A DNA stretch of 64,000 bases from Akkermansia muciniphila (GTDB lineage: Bacteria > Verrucomicrobiota > Verrucomicrobiia > Verrucomicrobiales > Akkermansiaceae): assembly GCF_900184965.1 (NCBI RefSeq), contig NZ_FXYA01000215.1, forward strand, positions 186,001 through 250,000, given 5' to 3'. The notes below the pieces were generated by a model, which saw nothing but the letters and a program-made list of their open reading frames with translations, was not told where the DNA came from and did not search any database. Position numbers and translations under genes: made by a program. Below are positions 53,130 to 64,000 of the stretch, one piece after another; the stretch's first letter is position 1; the number at the start of each line of letters is the position of its first letter.

Positions 53130-53831
53130 AGGAAAGCCGGCCAATACGTTTTTCCCTCCCGGAGGTGTTTCCGGGGGGGGAATTGAATTGCTTCTTTCCG
53201 TAGCGGAGCGTTATGGAAGAAAGAAGGTCGGACTTTATTGCCTGATAGCCTCAAAGGCGGGAGGAGCAGCGTACAGGTGGAATGGATTTTGAAGTAACTC
53301 TTTGAAGATGATATTTTTGGAAAGGATGAATCCCAGTAAAAGTGGTGTTGTCCGGTTTGCCGATAATGTTTTGGATACCGCCTCGTCTTTTCCAACCTCT
53401 CTTAAATTGAAATCAATGGACGTTAGCTGTGCTTCCGTATCCATTGGTTGAGAATGCGGCATGCTGGTCGTGACAAGCCTTGACTCTGCTTCTCCCAGGC
53501 AGAAAGACCATCCGGCGCACAGGTACCGGGATGTGGGGAGAGCGTGGCGGTGGCGCTTGTCCATGTAGTGGCCGCGATTCCCGTGGAAGCCATGTTCCGG
53601 TCAGAATGATGGCGGCAAGTGAATAATGAATAGCCATAACGGCGCCAGTATCACAGGGCTGCGGTTTCCGTCTCAAAAATGTTTGAGACGGTTTGAAAGA
53701 AGAAGAACCATTTTCCTAAAGCCGGTGAAACAGTGTGCGTCCGTATTTCATACGGGGTCATAAAAAATTATTGCCTTGATCGGAAACGCCGGGCAGATAT
53801 TCTGCAAGGCATCCGTTGCCCTTGGAGCTTT
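53130..53831. other. gap without a recognisable gene
   Basis: About 700 bases. Right after the sialidase a GC-rich hairpin (CCCTCCCGGA with TTCCGGGGGGG, around 53153-53178) may act as a terminator, though no T-run follows. Frames of 82-109 codons on the minus strand have no recognisable features. Nothing else is evident. Confidence 0.4.
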
Positions 53832-53859
53832 TTCCGTTCGGGAAGGCCGGCGAACGGAA
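53832..53859 (+). promoter_or_regulatory. 5' hairpin before the SMR exporter
   Basis: A perfect 9-base stem TTCCGTTCG/CGAACGGAA with a 10-base loop ends 21 bases before the SMR start codon; its right arm merges with the purine-rich GGAAGG, the nearest Shine-Dalgarno-like sequence. It could gate translation. Gdx-type exporters are often under guanidine riboswitches, but I cannot match the conserved cores of the known classes. Confidence 0.35.
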
Positions 53860-53880
53860 GGTGATTTCCCGTTTCAATAT

Positions 53881-54216
53881 ATGTCCTGGATTTATCTGGT
53901 GTTGGCCGGTCTCTGCGAGATCGGGTGGCCTCTGGGTTTCAAACTTTCTCAAACGCCCGGCACAGGGCCCGGCAAATTCGCCGCCTGCATCGCCTGCTCC
54001 GTTTTCAGCATGGTTCTGAGCGGTTTTCTTTTGTGGCTTGCCCAGCGGAGCATCCCCATCGGCACTGCTTATGCGGTGTGGACCGGCATTGGCGCGCTGG
54101 GAACGTTCCTGATTGGCATTCTGTGGTTCGGGGATTCCACCAATATCTGGCGCATGCTGGCGGCCTCCTTCCTTCTGATAGGCATTATCGGGTTGAAGCT
54201 GGCCCCCGGGCATTGA
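53881..54216 (+). CDS. sugE: SMR-family exporter, Gdx/SugE type
   Basis: A 111-residue four-helix small multidrug resistance protein. Helix 1 carries the essential Glu13 in LAGLCEIGWPLGFKLS. The third-helix signature AYAVWTGIGALGTFLIG is that of the Gdx/SugE subgroup, which exports guanidinium by proton antiport, rather than of EmrE-like drug pumps. Length is standard. The open frame extends upstream but is not family-like, and the start chosen begins at the first helix. Confidence 0.9.
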   Translation: MSWIYLVLAGLCEIGWPLGFKLSQTPGTGPGKFAACIACSVFSMVLSGFLLWLAQRSIPIGTAYAVWTGIGALGTFLIGILWFGDSTNIWRMLAASFLLIGIIGLKLAPGH

Positions 54217-54282
54217 TGCAGCCTTTGGCATCCTTGCCGGGTTCCGGGAAAAGCCGGTTCCGCAGCTTTCCGGGAGGAGGGT

Positions 54283-56217
54283 TTAGCGGCAGGGGATGGC
54301 TTTTTCCCACACGGTCCCGCAGGCGTCGGAAGGCATGCGCCAGTCCCCGCGCGGGGAAAGGGAAATAGTGCCCACCTTGGGGCCGTCCGGCATGCAGCTG
54401 CGCTTGAATTGCTGGCGGAAGAAACGGCAGATGAAGATGCCGAGGCAGCGGCGGATGAAGTCCGGCTGAAATTCGCCGCGGAAGGCATGTTCCGCCAGGT
54501 ACAGGATTTTATCCGGTTCCGCCCCGTATTTGATGAAGTGGAAGAGGAAAAAGTCGTGCAGGTCGTAAGGCCCAAGCACGTCTTCCGTTTTCTGTTCAAT
54601 GGTGCCGTCGTCCGACGGCGGCAGGAGTTCCGGGCTGACAGGGGTGCTGTTGATGTCCGCAAGGGTTGCGGCCAGTTCCGGGGATGATCCTTCCGCGATG
54701 TGTTCAATGAGGCAGCGTATCAGCGTCTTCGGAATGGAGCAGTTGACCGCGTACATGGACATGTGGTCCCCATTGTAGGTGCTCCATCCCAGAGCAATTT
54801 CCGACAGGTCCCCTGTTCCCACGACCAGCCCCCCGATTTTATTGGCCAGATCCATCAGAATTTGCGTGCGTTCGCGGGCCTGGACGTTTTCATAAGTGGT
54901 GGTGCGTTCGGCGGGGTCGTGCCCGATGTCGGCGAAGTGCCGGAGGCAGCATTCCGAGATGGGGATTTCCCGGAGTTCCACGCCCAGAAGGCGGCACATG
55001 GTCACGGCATTGTCATGGGTTCTGTCCGTGGTGCCGAAGCCGGGCATCGTCACGGCCAGAATGTCCGAGGCCGGCCGCTTCAGCGCCCGGCAGGCGCGGG
55101 CGCTGATGAGCAGGGCCAGTGTGGAGTCCAGCCCGCCGGAGATGCCGATGACGAGCCGTTGCGCGCAGGTATGTTCCATTCTTTTGGCCAGACCTGCCGT
55201 TTGGATGGAGATGATTTCCTCACACCGTTCCCGTCGGCGGGACGGAGAAGGCAGGAAGGGCCGCGCCGGGTTGAAAGCGTATTCCAGGCCGGGCGCTCCG
55301 GGAACCTGTTCCGGCAGGACCAGATGCAGGGCGTTCCCGGCGGGGAAAAGGGATTTGCTGTCATTGAAGGAGCTTTCAGAGAGGCGCGCCGCCTCCAGCC
55401 GTTCAAAATCCACGTCCGCAAAGATGAGGGTACTTTCCCTGCAGAACCGTTCCCCCTCCGCTGCTGGCCTGCCGTTGTCCGCAATGAGGGAATGGCCGCC
55501 GAATACGGTGTCCGTGGTGGATTCATGCACACCTGCGGAGGAAAGGACATAGGCGCAGAGGCATCTGCCGCTCTGCTGTCTGACCAGTTCCCTCCTGTAT
55601 GCTGCCTTACCGGTGAGTTCCGTTCCTGCGGAAGGGTTGAGAATGGCTCTGGCCCCCAGAAGAGCCAGTTGGGAACTGGGAGGAATGACGCTCCACAGGT
55701 CTTCGCATATTTCCACGCCAAAATTGAAGGGAGAGGATTCTTCATGAAAAACGATTCCCGTCCCGAACGGGATACGCATCCCATTGACTGTGACGTCCTT
55801 CACCCCTGTACCCAATTCCTTGCCGGAGGTGAATTGACGCTTTTCGTAGAATTCCCGGTAGTTGGGGAGCACGGTTTTGGGCACCAGCGCCAGAATGCGG
55901 CCGGACTGAACTATCGCCGCCGTATTGTACAGGGCGTCTTCATGAAGGAAAGGCAGGCCCACCACGGCAATCGTGCCGGAGCCTTCCGTGGCTTCCGCAA
56001 AGCGGAGCAGACCGTCCAGGGCCGCTTTCCTCAGGTTCGGCTGGAAAAAAAGGTCTCCACAGGAATAGCCCGTAATGCACAGTTCCGGGAAAACGACGGC
56101 CGCCGCCTGCTGTTCCGCGGCTTTCCGGAATCCCTCCGTAAGTTGGTTGACATTGTAGTCCACATCAGCCACGCGGAGCTGGGGGACGGCGGAGGCAAGT
56201 CTGTAATATCCGAACAT
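54283..56217 (-). CDS. nadE: glutamine-dependent NAD synthetase
   Basis: Amidates deamido-NAD in the last step of NAD synthesis. It has 644 residues in two parts: an N-terminal nitrilase-type glutaminase (Glu45 in FPELCITGYSCGD, Lys114 in VPKTVLPNYREF, Cys171 in GVEICEDLWS) and a C-terminal ammonia-dependent synthetase with the PP-loop GISGGLDSTLALL and GTGDLSEIALGW. The Cys-Glu-Lys triad means it uses glutamine directly. It is convergent with the SMR gene. Confidence 0.96.
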   Translation of the reverse strand: MFGYYRLASAVPQLRVADVDYNVNQLTEGFRKAAEQQAAAVVFPELCITGYSCGDLFFQPNLRKAALDGLLRFAEATEGSGTIAVVGLPFLHEDALYNTAAIVQSGRILALVPKTVLPNYREFYEKRQFTSGKELGTGVKDVTVNGMRIPFGTGIVFHEESSPFNFGVEICEDLWSVIPPSSQLALLGARAILNPSAGTELTGKAAYRRELVRQQSGRCLCAYVLSSAGVHESTTDTVFGGHSLIADNGRPAAEGERFCRESTLIFADVDFERLEAARLSESSFNDSKSLFPAGNALHLVLPEQVPGAPGLEYAFNPARPFLPSPSRRRERCEEIISIQTAGLAKRMEHTCAQRLVIGISGGLDSTLALLISARACRALKRPASDILAVTMPGFGTTDRTHDNAVTMCRLLGVELREIPISECCLRHFADIGHDPAERTTTYENVQARERTQILMDLANKIGGLVVGTGDLSEIALGWSTYNGDHMSMYAVNCSIPKTLIRCLIEHIAEGSSPELAATLADINSTPVSPELLPPSDDGTIEQKTEDVLGPYDLHDFFLFHFIKYGAEPDKILYLAEHAFRGEFQPDFIRRCLGIFICRFFRQQFKRSCMPDGPKVGTISLSPRGDWRMPSDACGTVWEKAIPCR

Positions 56218-56474
56218 GGGCGGCGCTGTCTGAAAAATGAAACCCGCAGATGTTCGTTTTTCCCGTAGTCAGGACGCAATCCGGGAAAGGCGGGCCTGAG
56301 CCGGATACTAAAAGTTCATGAAGGACTTGTAAAGCCATCTGTAGGGGCTGCTCCGCCCATGTCACCGGGGAATGAGCAGGGAACGCAATCTTTCCCGCCT
56401 GCCTTTCTGCATGACGGTCACCGGGCAAGGAGGAAGCGGAGAGACGGCTGGCCGCTTTTCCCCGTTTTCATTCC

Positions 56475-56966
56475 GTGAAGGGAACGGCGGAGCGCACCGG
56501 GCTCCCCGGAGCTTCGGTGGATCTGGTGACGGCGGCGCAGTCATTCCACTGGTTTGACGCCGCCGCGTTCAAGAGGGAATGCCGCCGTATTTTATCCGGA
56601 GGCGGCAGGGTCGCCCTGATTTGGAACTCCAGGGTGGAAGACAGTCCCGTTGTCCGGGAGGAAGGGGATATCCACCGTCTTTACTGTCCGCGCTTTGATG
56701 GATTCAGTGGCGGCCTGGCGACGTTGACGGACAGCATTGGAGCGTTTTTCAACCACCGTTTCCGGGTATTCCGCTTCCCAAATGATTTGTCCTACACGCG
56801 GGAGCAGTATCTCCGCCGCATGATGTCCGCCTCCTATGCCCTGACGGAGGGAGGGGAAGAGCGGTCCTCCTGGCTGGACGCCCTGGAAAGGTTGTTTGAC
56901 CGGTTTGAAACGGAGGGACGCGTTACGGTTCCGAATGAAACTGTGGTGTATCTGGGGAGCTGCTGA
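56475..56966 (+). pseudogene. C-terminal part of a class I SAM methyltransferase
   Basis: A 163-codon frame reads like the second half of a small methyltransferase: LPGASVDLVTAAQSFHWFDA, then KRECRRILSGGGRVALIWNSR, typical of UbiE-like enzymes after the SAM-binding motifs. The N-terminal ~80 residues with the E/DxGxGxG loop are missing: the frame begins at a GTG and the DNA upstream carries no matching sequence in any frame I can read. It is most likely a truncated remnant. Confidence 0.6.
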
Positions 56967-57080
56967 GGATGCGGCGTTCATTCATGGCTTCTGGAAAAAG
57001 CATTCCAGAAATCCAGTCAGGTTTTTTTGACATTCTTTCTTTATTCCGGCGGCTGTGCTGTAGTATAGTATTTCATTATC

Positions 57081-57860
57081 ATGATGCAGCAGTCTTTTTA
57101 TCAAGGGTCTTTTCAAGTTTCCGGATTGTGTGGAGACCAAATTCTGGGCGCCCGCGAAAACCAGCAGGATTCCTTTTCCATTCTGACCGGGGATGATTCC
57201 CTGTTGCTGGTATTGGCGGACGGCATGGGAGGGTATACTGGCGGAGAACTGGCCAGCCGTGCGGCCGTGGAAGGATTTTCCAAGGCGTTTAAACGGGAAT
57301 TCCCCACTCCCGGAGAAAGAATGAAGTCCGCGGTGGACGCCGCGAATGAACAGGTATGCGCTGTCCGGAAAAAAGGAGGAAAGGATGAAGAAATGGGAAC
57401 GACGCTGGTAGCGGCCTGGATAGGGAAGGATGGGCTACGTTGGGCCAGCGTGGGGGATTCCCTTCTTCTACTCATCCGGAAAGAAAAGATATTGCTGCTT
57501 AATGAGCTGCATCAGTATTCCTCTGAACTGGACCAAATGGCGGATGAAGGGATTATCAGCCGGGAGGAAGCTTTGAACCATCCTTCCCGGAATTTTTTGA
57601 CCTCTGCCCTGATGGGGGAGGAAATTCCTTTGGTGGATTTGCGGGAGGATTGCTTCCCGCTGGTTCCCGGAGACCGTCTTCTGGTCGCCAGTGACGGGGT
57701 AGAGTCTTATCTGCAATCCCTGGAGCCGGCGCGAATACTTTATTTATCCATGCTTCCCGCAGCGGAACTGGTATGTTCCATCCTGGGCGGTATTAGCCGC
57801 GAAAACTCCGCTGACCAGGATAACGCCACGCTGATTTGTGCGGAAATAGCGGGAATGTGA
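57081..57860 (+). CDS. PP2C-type protein serine/threonine phosphatase
   Basis: A 259-residue PPM/PP2C phosphatase. Metal-binding motifs: GARENQQDSF (first Asp), LADGMGGYTGGELAS (second Asp/Gly), MGTTLVAAW, SVGDSLLLL, and ASDGVESY and SADQDNATL for the C-terminal Asp residues. It would dephosphorylate Hanks-type kinase targets; no kinase is adjacent. A TATAGT -10 at 57064-57069 lies about 11 bases before the ATG, implying a very short leader. Confidence 0.9.
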   Translation: MMQQSFYQGSFQVSGLCGDQILGARENQQDSFSILTGDDSLLLVLADGMGGYTGGELASRAAVEGFSKAFKREFPTPGERMKSAVDAANEQVCAVRKKGGKDEEMGTTLVAAWIGKDGLRWASVGDSLLLLIRKEKILLLNELHQYSSELDQMADEGIISREEALNHPSRNFLTSALMGEEIPLVDLREDCFPLVPGDRLLVASDGVESYLQSLEPARILYLSMLPAAELVCSILGGISRENSADQDNATLICAEIAGM

Positions 57861-57930
57861 TTTATGCCTGCGGCGCGGGGAAGAAGAGAGGAGTTTCTCC
57901 AATTTCTCGTTTTTACGTTAGCCTGATGAT

Positions 57931-57967
57931 GAACAATGCCCCGCAGGGTCCATGCGGGGCATTGTTC
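57931..57967. terminator. strong hairpin between convergent PP2C and carB genes
   Basis: A perfect 15-base stem (GAACAATGCCCCGCA with TGCGGGGCATTGTTC) around a seven-base loop. No T-run follows on either side, so termination by this structure alone is uncertain; its place between two converging genes suggests a bidirectional terminator. Confidence 0.6.
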
Positions 57968-57989
57968 AAATAGAATGGATATTTCCCGT

Positions 57990-61184
<3,195 letters not shown>

Positions 61185-61438
61185 GGTATGATGCCTCTAT
61201 GTGGTCCGTGGTGGTTAAAAATAAATGCCGGAAACAAGGTCCGCCCAAGGTGCGTTGCCTCTCCGCTCCGCATACCCGGCGCGTGACCTGACGCACAGTA
61301 CGGGACGCCGGAAGATAAGTCCAGACAAAACAACAGGAATTCCGGGGAAAAGGCTATGGCCTTCTTTCCTTTTCGTACAGCTCCGTACGCAATCCGCCCT
61401 TGATATTTTCCGCTGTCCATATACCCTGCGGGGCAAGG

Positions 61439-62245
61439 ATGAGGAATGCCCTGACATTGATTTGTTGTCTCGGATTGCTGTGTTCCGCAGCCGCGGCTGC
61501 GGACCTGTCTTCCACGGGGCGGGGGAGCGCCGCGTCTTCGGGGGCGGCTTCCTGGTACCGGGCCCTGCGGACCGGGCTTTCTCAATTCCGGAACGGCGGC
61601 GGCTACCAGACAAGCAGGGAAGCCATGCAGGCCTTGGTGGAGAAAACCTGCCGCTGGGACCCCCGCGCGCGTCGTCCCGTTTTTCTTCTCCGTAACGCCG
61701 CGCCCTCCTTCTGTTCCTCCGCCTGCTACCTGCTCCTTTTGAAATCTTTGGAGATATGGGACTCTGCACAGCCGCGGCCCGTTATCTCCGAACGCGCGTG
61801 GCTGGCCCTCATCCCCCGCCTCGGCCAGCATGACGGGGAAGGGCCGTGGGGATGGGCGAACGCCAATGGCCCCGGCATGGCCGTCCTGGTGCACAGACTG
61901 GGGGCCGGCATCAACTTTGAGGACTGGAGAAAGGCCCGCCCCGGAGACTTTATGAAAATTTTCTGGACGGACCGCATCGGGCGCCGGGAATCCGGCCATC
62001 TGACCGTCCTGGTGAAGGACGGAGGGGAGCAGGTAACGTTCTGGTCCTCCAACATTCCGGACGGTTACGGAGTCAGGACGGTGCCCAAATCCCGAATCAG
62101 GCGCGTCATTTTCACGCGCATCACCAGACCGGAGCGGTTCAACCTGGCCCCCTCCGTGGGAAGCCACCCGTGGCTGTCCTCCCTGCTCCGGCAGGAAGTG
62201 AGTATGAAGGAAGTGCGCCGGCATTCCGGCATGCAGAACCCCTGA
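61439..62245 (+). CDS. secreted protein, possible NlpC/P60-like cysteine amidase
   Basis: A 268-residue secreted protein; the ATG giving MRNALTLICC is preceded by GGGGCAAGG. Signal peptide about residues 1-21. I do not recognise the family with certainty, but the layout FCSSACYLLLLKSLE (Cys92 or Cys96 at a helix start), RPGDFMKIFW, then SGHLTVLV (His187) and FWSSN recalls the Cys-His-polar order of NlpC/P60 or CHAP amidases. It may act on murein or peptide outside the cytoplasm. It is divergent from carB and 12 bases before the DNA glycosylase gene, so probably co-transcribed with it. Confidence 0.65.
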   Translation: MRNALTLICCLGLLCSAAAAADLSSTGRGSAASSGAASWYRALRTGLSQFRNGGGYQTSREAMQALVEKTCRWDPRARRPVFLLRNAAPSFCSSACYLLLLKSLEIWDSAQPRPVISERAWLALIPRLGQHDGEGPWGWANANGPGMAVLVHRLGAGINFEDWRKARPGDFMKIFWTDRIGRRESGHLTVLVKDGGEQVTFWSSNIPDGYGVRTVPKSRIRRVIFTRITRPERFNLAPSVGSHPWLSSLLRQEVSMKEVRRHSGMQNP

Positions 62246-62257
62246 CCGTTTCCAGCC

Positions 62258-62776
62258 GTGAAAAAATGCTCCTTCCCTCCTTCCGTCTCCCCGGACTGTT
62301 CCGTGCTGGTGCTCGGTTCCCTGCCGGGGGACGAATCCCTGCGTCAGGCCCAGTATTACGCTCATCCCCGCAACGCGTTCTGGAAAATCATGGGTGCCCT
62401 TCTGGGCTTTGATCCCTCCCTGCCATATGAGGAACGCCTGTCCCTGCTCAACCGGGGCGGGGTGGGGCTGTGGGACGTAGTGGCCTCCGGCGTCAGGCCC
62501 GGCAGCCTGGACCAGCACATCTCCCAGGAACGGCCCAACGATATTGCGGCCCTGCTGGATCGCTTCCCGGGCATCGGCGTGGTCTGCTGCAACGGCACCG
62601 CTTCCCATAAATACCTTAAACGGTATTTTCCCGAGTTGTTCCTTCGGGAAACGCTTTCCGTCATTCAAATGCCTTCCACCAGTCCGGCGGCGGCGCGGCT
62701 GACGTATGAGCAGAAATTCCGAGCCTATGAGGAAATCATGGCGCCCCTGCTCCGGAAGGAAAAGCAAGAATACTGA
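62258..62776 (+). CDS. hypoxanthine/uracil-DNA glycosylase-like protein (UDG superfamily)
   Basis: A 172-residue protein starting at a GTG. The motifs VLGSLPGDESLRQAQYYAHPRNAFWKIM and CNGTASHKYLKRYF and the late MPSTSPAAA are those of the DNA-deoxyinosine glycosylase (HDG, family 6) branch of the uracil-DNA glycosylase superfamily. Members remove deaminated adenine (hypoxanthine), and some remove uracil, from DNA. It follows the secreted protein gene after 12 bases. Confidence 0.87.
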   Translation: MKKCSFPPSVSPDCSVLVLGSLPGDESLRQAQYYAHPRNAFWKIMGALLGFDPSLPYEERLSLLNRGGVGLWDVVASGVRPGSLDQHISQERPNDIAALLDRFPGIGVVCCNGTASHKYLKRYFPELFLRETLSVIQMPSTSPAAARLTYEQKFRAYEEIMAPLLRKEKQEY

Positions 62777-62835
62777 CCTTCTGCGCCTTTTCCGGTGCGG
62801 GGCGCGGCCCAACGGTGGCAGGCGGGGTTGTTCGG

Positions 62836-63804
62836 TCAGCAGGACCCGACGGCCGCCAGCAGGTGGACATCCAGGGCCAGGGCTTCGTGAATATTGAAAT
62901 TCAAATCATCACGGAGCCTGTTGAGGGCCTCCATGCGCTTCAGCAATTCGTTCACGGGCATCTGGGCGGCCAGCGTGCGCACCTCCGGATGAATCGGAGT
63001 GACTCCCGGGGCTCCGGAGGCAATCAGGGCTGCCTGTCCGAACCAGCTGATGAGCAATTCCAGGGCCTGATTGCGCTGTTCCAGGTATTCCGTCTCTATC
63101 TGGGCGGCGTTCGCGTCCTTATTGCGGGCCTCCCAGTCGGAGGCGTCCGTACCCTGGGCCGCTTCCCTGGCTTCATCTTTCAGAGCCTGGTTCAGGTTTT
63201 TGGTGATGGCGGCCTTGGCTTCCGCCATGACGTCCATGAACCTGCTGCGGAAGGCCAGTGCTGCCAGGTCATTATTCAGATTGCGGCAGGTCTCCAGCCA
63301 GTGCGGGAGCAGGGCCTCCTGAATGGGGGTGAGCCTGAATTCCCCGGATTGCAGCAGATTGACGCGCACGCAGCGGGAAATAATCGTCTGAAGGAGCTGG
63401 TCCGGCTGGGAGGTGGACAAAATGAGCAGACACTGTCCGGGCGGTTCCTCCAGGGTTTTCAGGAAAGCGTTGGCGGCCTCGTCATTCATCCGCTCCGCAT
63501 CCATGAACACGGCTATCTTCCATTTCCCCTCCGCCGCGCGCTGTTGCAAAAAGGGTTCCACGGCCCGGATATCATCCCGCAGGATGCGGCGCGACTTGGA
63601 CTTGGGGCGCACCAGCCGGCAATACTCGTCCCTCACACTGTCCAGGTGGTCTGCCCGGATGCCGTTCATCAGCTCCAGCAATTGCAGGATCAGGCGGGAG
63701 GCTCCCTGGTGTTCGTCTCCCACAATGAGCAGGGCATGGGGAAGCCGGTTGCGGGAGAAGGCGGTGCGCAGCAGGTCGAACGCTTGGGATGCCGTAAATG
63801 CCAT
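62836..63804 (-). CDS. holB: DNA polymerase III delta prime subunit
   Basis: Clamp-loader stator subunit of 322 residues. Typical stretches: RLPHALLIVGDEHQGASRL where a Walker A would be but with a degenerate loop, as expected for delta prime, the block KIAVFMDAERMNDEAANAFLKTLEEPP and STSQPDQLLQTIISRCVRV (sensor region). The zinc-binding cysteines of classical delta prime are absent. It is divergent from hisI. Confidence 0.85.
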   Translation of the reverse strand: MAFTASQAFDLLRTAFSRNRLPHALLIVGDEHQGASRLILQLLELMNGIRADHLDSVRDEYCRLVRPKSKSRRILRDDIRAVEPFLQQRAAEGKWKIAVFMDAERMNDEAANAFLKTLEEPPGQCLLILSTSQPDQLLQTIISRCVRVNLLQSGEFRLTPIQEALLPHWLETCRNLNNDLAALAFRSRFMDVMAEAKAAITKNLNQALKDEAREAAQGTDASDWEARNKDANAAQIETEYLEQRNQALELLISWFGQAALIASGAPGVTPIHPEVRTLAAQMPVNELLKRMEALNRLRDDLNFNIHEALALDVHLLAAVGSC

Positions 63805-63890
63805 ATGCTCCTATGAAAACATTTCGTTGCGTCAGGGCAACAGAAAAGATTGGTATATGTCGGATATTTCATGTACTAAGGGGGCCGGTT

Positions 63891-64000
63891 ATGGAACAAA
63901 ACGACATCTCATCCCGGATTGTCTTTGCCGACCGCGGCAAGGTGAATGTGGAAAAAGGCGTGGAATTCGCCCCCAAATTTGACCAGAACGGCCTGATCCC
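63891..64000 (+). CDS. hisI: phosphoribosyl-AMP cyclohydrolase (partial)
   Basis: Only the first 36 residues are inside the window. MEQNDISSRIVFADRGKVNV leads to FAPKFDQNGLIP, the N-terminal pattern of HisI (usually followed by a metal-binding region). It performs the third step of histidine synthesis. The right edge cuts it. Confidence 0.7.
   Translation, partial: MEQNDISSRIVFADRGKVNVEKGVEFAPKFDQNGLI

Noticed and set aside
51569-53144. Minus-strand frame of 490 codons overlapping the sialidase
   Set aside because: Shadow of the sialidase gene, which has five Asp boxes and a signal peptide on the plus strand.

Overview
The window looks like chromosomal DNA of a mucin-degrading verrucomicrobium, most likely Akkermansia or a close relative. 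Supporting signs are a secreted M60 (enhancin-like) metallopeptidase divergent from a secreted GH33 sialidase, a meso-diaminopimelate-type murein pathway with a MurC-MurB fusion, moderately high GC in the core, and frequent absence of clear Shine-Dalgarno sequences. This is inference from gene content and remembered families; no search was run.

Layout. 1-8.4 kb (minus strand): a lipoprotein with a degenerate trypsin-like domain, an intact HtrA-type protease, a conserved unknown protein, leuD-leuC, lipB, a murein amidase and recA. 8.6-25.8 kb (minus strand): an almost complete dcw cluster reading mraZ, rsmH, ftsL, ftsI, murE, murF, mraY, murD, a LysM protein, ftsW, murG, murC-murB fusion, ddl, ftsQ. 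ftsA and ftsZ are not where they usually follow ftsQ; recA comes next. RsmH carries a ~200-residue N-terminal extension resembling a REP-associated tyrosine transposase (HUH) domain. A good sigma70-type promoter overlaps three phased repeats in front of mraZ, a likely MraZ autoregulatory site.

26-32 kb: a WalJ-like metallo-hydrolase, a TRIC-family membrane protein, an HNH nuclease and three tRNA-modification genes (mnmE, mnmA, miaA). 31.8-42 kb: a surface polysaccharide locus with an SGNH hydrolase, a membrane acyltransferase interrupted by one in-frame TGA, a hexapeptide acetyltransferase, three intact glycosyltransferases, a Wzx-like flippase, a glycosyltransferase remnant and an isolated phage tail-fibre-like gene. 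42-46 kb: a flavoprotein reductase of the sulfite-reductase type, fabH and ruvB.

46.3-49.8 kb: tRNA-Ser(GGA) followed immediately by a strikingly AT-rich island with a type II restriction-modification pair in convergent, overlapping orientation; the methyltransferase has a built-in MerR-like HTH and a repeat array in front of its start. The island borders a decayed outer-membrane-protein fragment. 50-53 kb: the mucin-degradation pair. 53.9-64 kb: a Gdx/SugE-type SMR exporter, NAD synthetase, a truncated methyltransferase remnant, a PP2C phosphatase, carB, a secreted protein with a possible NlpC/P60-like fold, a hypoxanthine-DNA glycosylase-like protein, DNA polymerase III delta prime and the start of hisI.

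The most notable items are the transposase-like domain fused to RsmH, the compact restriction-modification island with its possible self-control site, and several genes whose predicted promoters leave almost no 5' leader.
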